From: Acidobacteriota bacterium
GTDB taxonomy: Bacteria > Acidobacteriota > Thermoanaerobaculia > Thermoanaerobaculales > Thermoanaerobaculaceae
DNA: 64,000 nt
Assembly: GCA_016213675.1 (NCBI GenBank)
Contig: JACQZW010000078.1
Span: 31,481 to 95,480, forward strand
Reading direction: 5' to 3'
Below are positions 62,496-64,000 of the stretch, one piece after another. The notes under the pieces are model-generated. The model made no database searches, was not told the origin of the DNA, and was given only the letters and a program-made list of their open reading frames with translations. Position 1 is the stretch's first letter, and every line of letters starts with the position of its first letter. The translations under genes and the position numbers were made by a program.

Positions 62496-63083
62496 TCAGT
62501 CCTGCAGCAGGCGGACGGCGCGCGGCGCCACGCCGGCCAGGCGCAGGACCAGCTCCGAGCGCACCCGGCGCGGCAGCACGAACGCCGTCGCCCAGGCGAG
62601 GCCGAGCAGCATCACGAGCACGCCCGCGGTGCGCGTCCCGGCGGAGATCGCCTCCACCGACGGCTCCGCGAGCACGCCGAAGCGGAAGAACAGCTCGTTC
62701 CAGTCGTGCTCGCCGCCGCCGACCAGGGGGAGCATCAGGTCGCGCGCGTCGGCCATGTAGACCGAGACGTTGACGAGGTTCTCGCCCACCCACCACAGGC
62801 AGCACGCCGAGGCGAACGCGTCGCTCCGCCGAGCGACGAAGTACCAGATCAGCAGCGCTGGGATCCCGACCTGGAAGATCGTCCCGCCGAGGACGTGCAC
62901 GATGTGACCGAGCGGGCGGAGGAACACGTGGCCGGCCTCGTGGAACGCGAGGTTGACGAAGTCGACGAACACCCAGCCCGTCGCCTTCGCCGCGAGGCGC
63001 AACGTCCACCAGCCGAGCAGGGCGGCCAGCAGCGCGCGGAAGACCCGCTTCGCGTCCCACGCCGGCTCGGCGACCACGCCCAC
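62496..63083 (-). CDS. membrane protein with HExxH motif (putative M50-like metalloprotease)
   Basis: 195 residues and about four or five helices. NLAFHEAGHVFLRPLG (about 43-58) carries HExxH inside a hydrophobic stretch, as in site-2-type proteases, and GGEHDWNEL could supply a further ligand. It is smaller than standard M50 proteases and lacks a PDZ domain. FLRPLGHIVHVLGGTIFQ resembles uncharacterised short M50 relatives. The ATG choice is uncertain, with no clear ribosome site. Confidence 0.65.
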   Translation of the reverse strand: MGVVAEPAWDAKRVFRALLAALLGWWTLRLAAKATGWVFVDFVNLAFHEAGHVFLRPLGHIVHVLGGTIFQVGIPALLIWYFVARRSDAFASACCLWWVGENLVNVSVYMADARDLMLPLVGGGEHDWNELFFRFGVLAEPSVEAISAGTRTAGVLVMLLGLAWATAFVLPRRVRSELVLRLAGVAPRAVRLLQD

Positions 63084-63193
63084 GGCGCGATTGGAGCACA
63101 GCGGGGGCGGGTGCTCAAGGTGGGCTGGCGAAGGAGGAAGAATGGGCTCGAGGCGATTGGAGGGGTTGACGCAGGCTTGGGGACCCTCACCCT

Positions 63194-63222
63194 GTCCCTC
63201 TCCCGCTCGCGGGAGAGGGGAC
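63194..63222. repeat. REP-like palindrome
   Basis: GTCCCTCTCCCGC and GCGGGAGAGGGGAC form a 13-bp arm with one bulge, within CCCTCACCCTGTCCC context. Such palindromes are widespread in GC-rich genomes. It lies between the HExxH gene and the E2 gene. Confidence 0.6.
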
Positions 63223-63253
63223 CTGTGAGGAGCGGGGTCGCTGCGCTCGCCCC

Positions 63254-64000
63254 TTACTGCAGCTCGAAGCGGGCGGACTCCAGCGTCGCCTTGACGTGGG
63301 CCATGAACTGGTCGGCAATGGCGCCGTCGATCAGGCGGTGGTCGAACGACATCGCCAGGAACACCGCGTCGCGGATCGCGATCGCCTCGCGGCCCTCGGC
63401 GTCGGCGACGACCAGCGGGCGGCGCTGGACGTTGCCGATCGAGATGATCGCGACGTTCGGCTGGTTGATGATCGGCAGGCCGACCAGGCCGCCGAACTGG
63501 CCGGGGTTGGTCACCGAGAACGTCGCGCCGTGGACCTCCTCGGGCATCAGCTTCTTGGTCCGCGCCCGGGTCGCCAGGTCGGTGACGCCGCGTTGCAGCC
63601 CGATGATCGAGAGCTCCTCGGCGTTCTTCACCACCGGGACGATCAGACCCGAGGGCATCGCGACCGCGACGCCGAGGTTGATGTGGCGGTGGAAGACGAT
63701 GTCGTTGCCGTCGAGCGACGCGTTGACCACCGGGAACGCCTTGAGCGCCTCGACCACGGCCTTCAGGAAGAACGGCGTGACCGTCAGCTTGAGCCCGTGC
63801 TGGCGCTCGAACTCGGCCCGGTAGCGGGCACGCAGCGCCATGATCCGCGTAACGTCGACCTCAAACAGCGTGTAGACGTGGGCGGAGGTGCGCTTGGAGG
63901 CGATCATGTGCTCGGCGATCCGCTGCCGCATGATCGACATCCCCTCGCGCAGCTCGTCGCCCTCGAACGGCTTGCTCGGCGCCGGCCCGGGGGCGGGCGG
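63254..64000 (-). CDS. 2-oxoacid dehydrogenase E2 (dihydrolipoamide acyltransferase), C-terminal part
   Basis: 249 residues to the stop; the gene continues past the right edge. Visible parts are a Pro/Ala linker (PPAPGPAPSKPFEGDEL) and the whole catalytic domain: MSIMRQRIAEHMIASKR, SVTNPGQFGGLVGLPIIN, and the active site SFDHRLIDGA (HxxxDG). It transfers acyl groups from lipoate to CoA in a pyruvate or branched-chain dehydrogenase complex; which one cannot be decided without the rest. Lipoyl and E1/E3-binding domains should lie outside. Confidence 0.92.
   Translation of the reverse strand, partial: PPAPGPAPSKPFEGDELREGMSIMRQRIAEHMIASKRTSAHVYTLFEVDVTRIMALRARYRAEFERQHGLKLTVTPFFLKAVVEALKAFPVVNASLDGNDIVFHRHINLGVAVAMPSGLIVPVVKNAEELSIIGLQRGVTDLATRARTKKLMPEEVHGATFSVTNPGQFGGLVGLPIINQPNVAIISIGNVQRRPLVVADAEGREAIAIRDAVFLAMSFDHRLIDGAIADQFMAHVKATLESARFELQ

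Overview
The window is very GC-rich bacterial chromosome with tightly packed, often overlapping genes (many ATGA/GTGA junctions). Lipid A and inner-core genes, LolC/E, a TonB receptor and AsnRS point to a diderm. The mix of a TMTC-like membrane protein, VPS10/BNR propellers, GEVED and CARDB secreted proteins and an energy-converting hydrogenase-related (Ehr) cluster suggests an Acidobacteriota lineage, possibly Thermoanaerobaculia. That placement is inference. Region by region: 1-7.5 kb carries a truncated TMTC-like protein, a secreted GEVED protein, and lipid A/core genes (LpxL-like acyltransferase, divergent KdkA-like kinase and heptosyltransferase), then yicC. 7.6-15.7 kb is one minus-strand operon: an HTH-EIIA regulator followed by six Ehr subunits. 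Its large subunit lacks the [NiFe] cysteines, and one antiporter-like gene is cut by an in-frame TAG. asnS follows at 15.8-17.1 kb. 17.1-30.1 kb is accessory DNA, visibly less GC-rich in parts. A frameshifted copy of the asnS 3' end lies 3 kb downstream of the original. Between the two copies are a CARDB-like secreted protein and the remains of an IS3-family transposase, a GGDEF gene and a vapC-like PIN gene. Beyond them is a minus-strand defence block: a single-chain restriction-methyltransferase (PD-(D/E)XK plus N6-adenine methylase) and then a two-gene RADAR system, rdrA (KAP-like ATPase) and rdrB (divergent adenosine deaminase with every active-site motif present). 30-41 kb holds secreted and surface proteins: a CARDB-like protein, a Cys-rich protein / TonB receptor / His-rich lipoprotein set that may handle metal, and two large BNR propeller proteins. 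41-49.4 kb is housekeeping (RsbW-like ATPase, rimO, ribF, metK) plus two polytopic GT-C-like proteins. 49.5-64 kb holds archease, a CAAX-type protease, a LolC/E-like permease paired with a catalytically dead LytM protein, the complete glycine cleavage operon gcvT-gcvH-gcvPA-gcvPB, a NYN nuclease, a MauE/rhodanese pair divergent from a diheme cytochrome, a secreted propeller, an HExxH membrane protein, and the catalytic end of a 2-oxoacid dehydrogenase E2 that runs off the right edge. Two genome-style traits recur. A TACAAT/TACACT/TAGAAT -10 box often sits 5-8 nt before a start codon with no Shine-Dalgarno, which suggests leaderless mRNAs. Intergenic gaps carry several families of GC-rich tandem or palindromic repeats. 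No tRNA, rRNA, CRISPR array or riboswitch was recognised.
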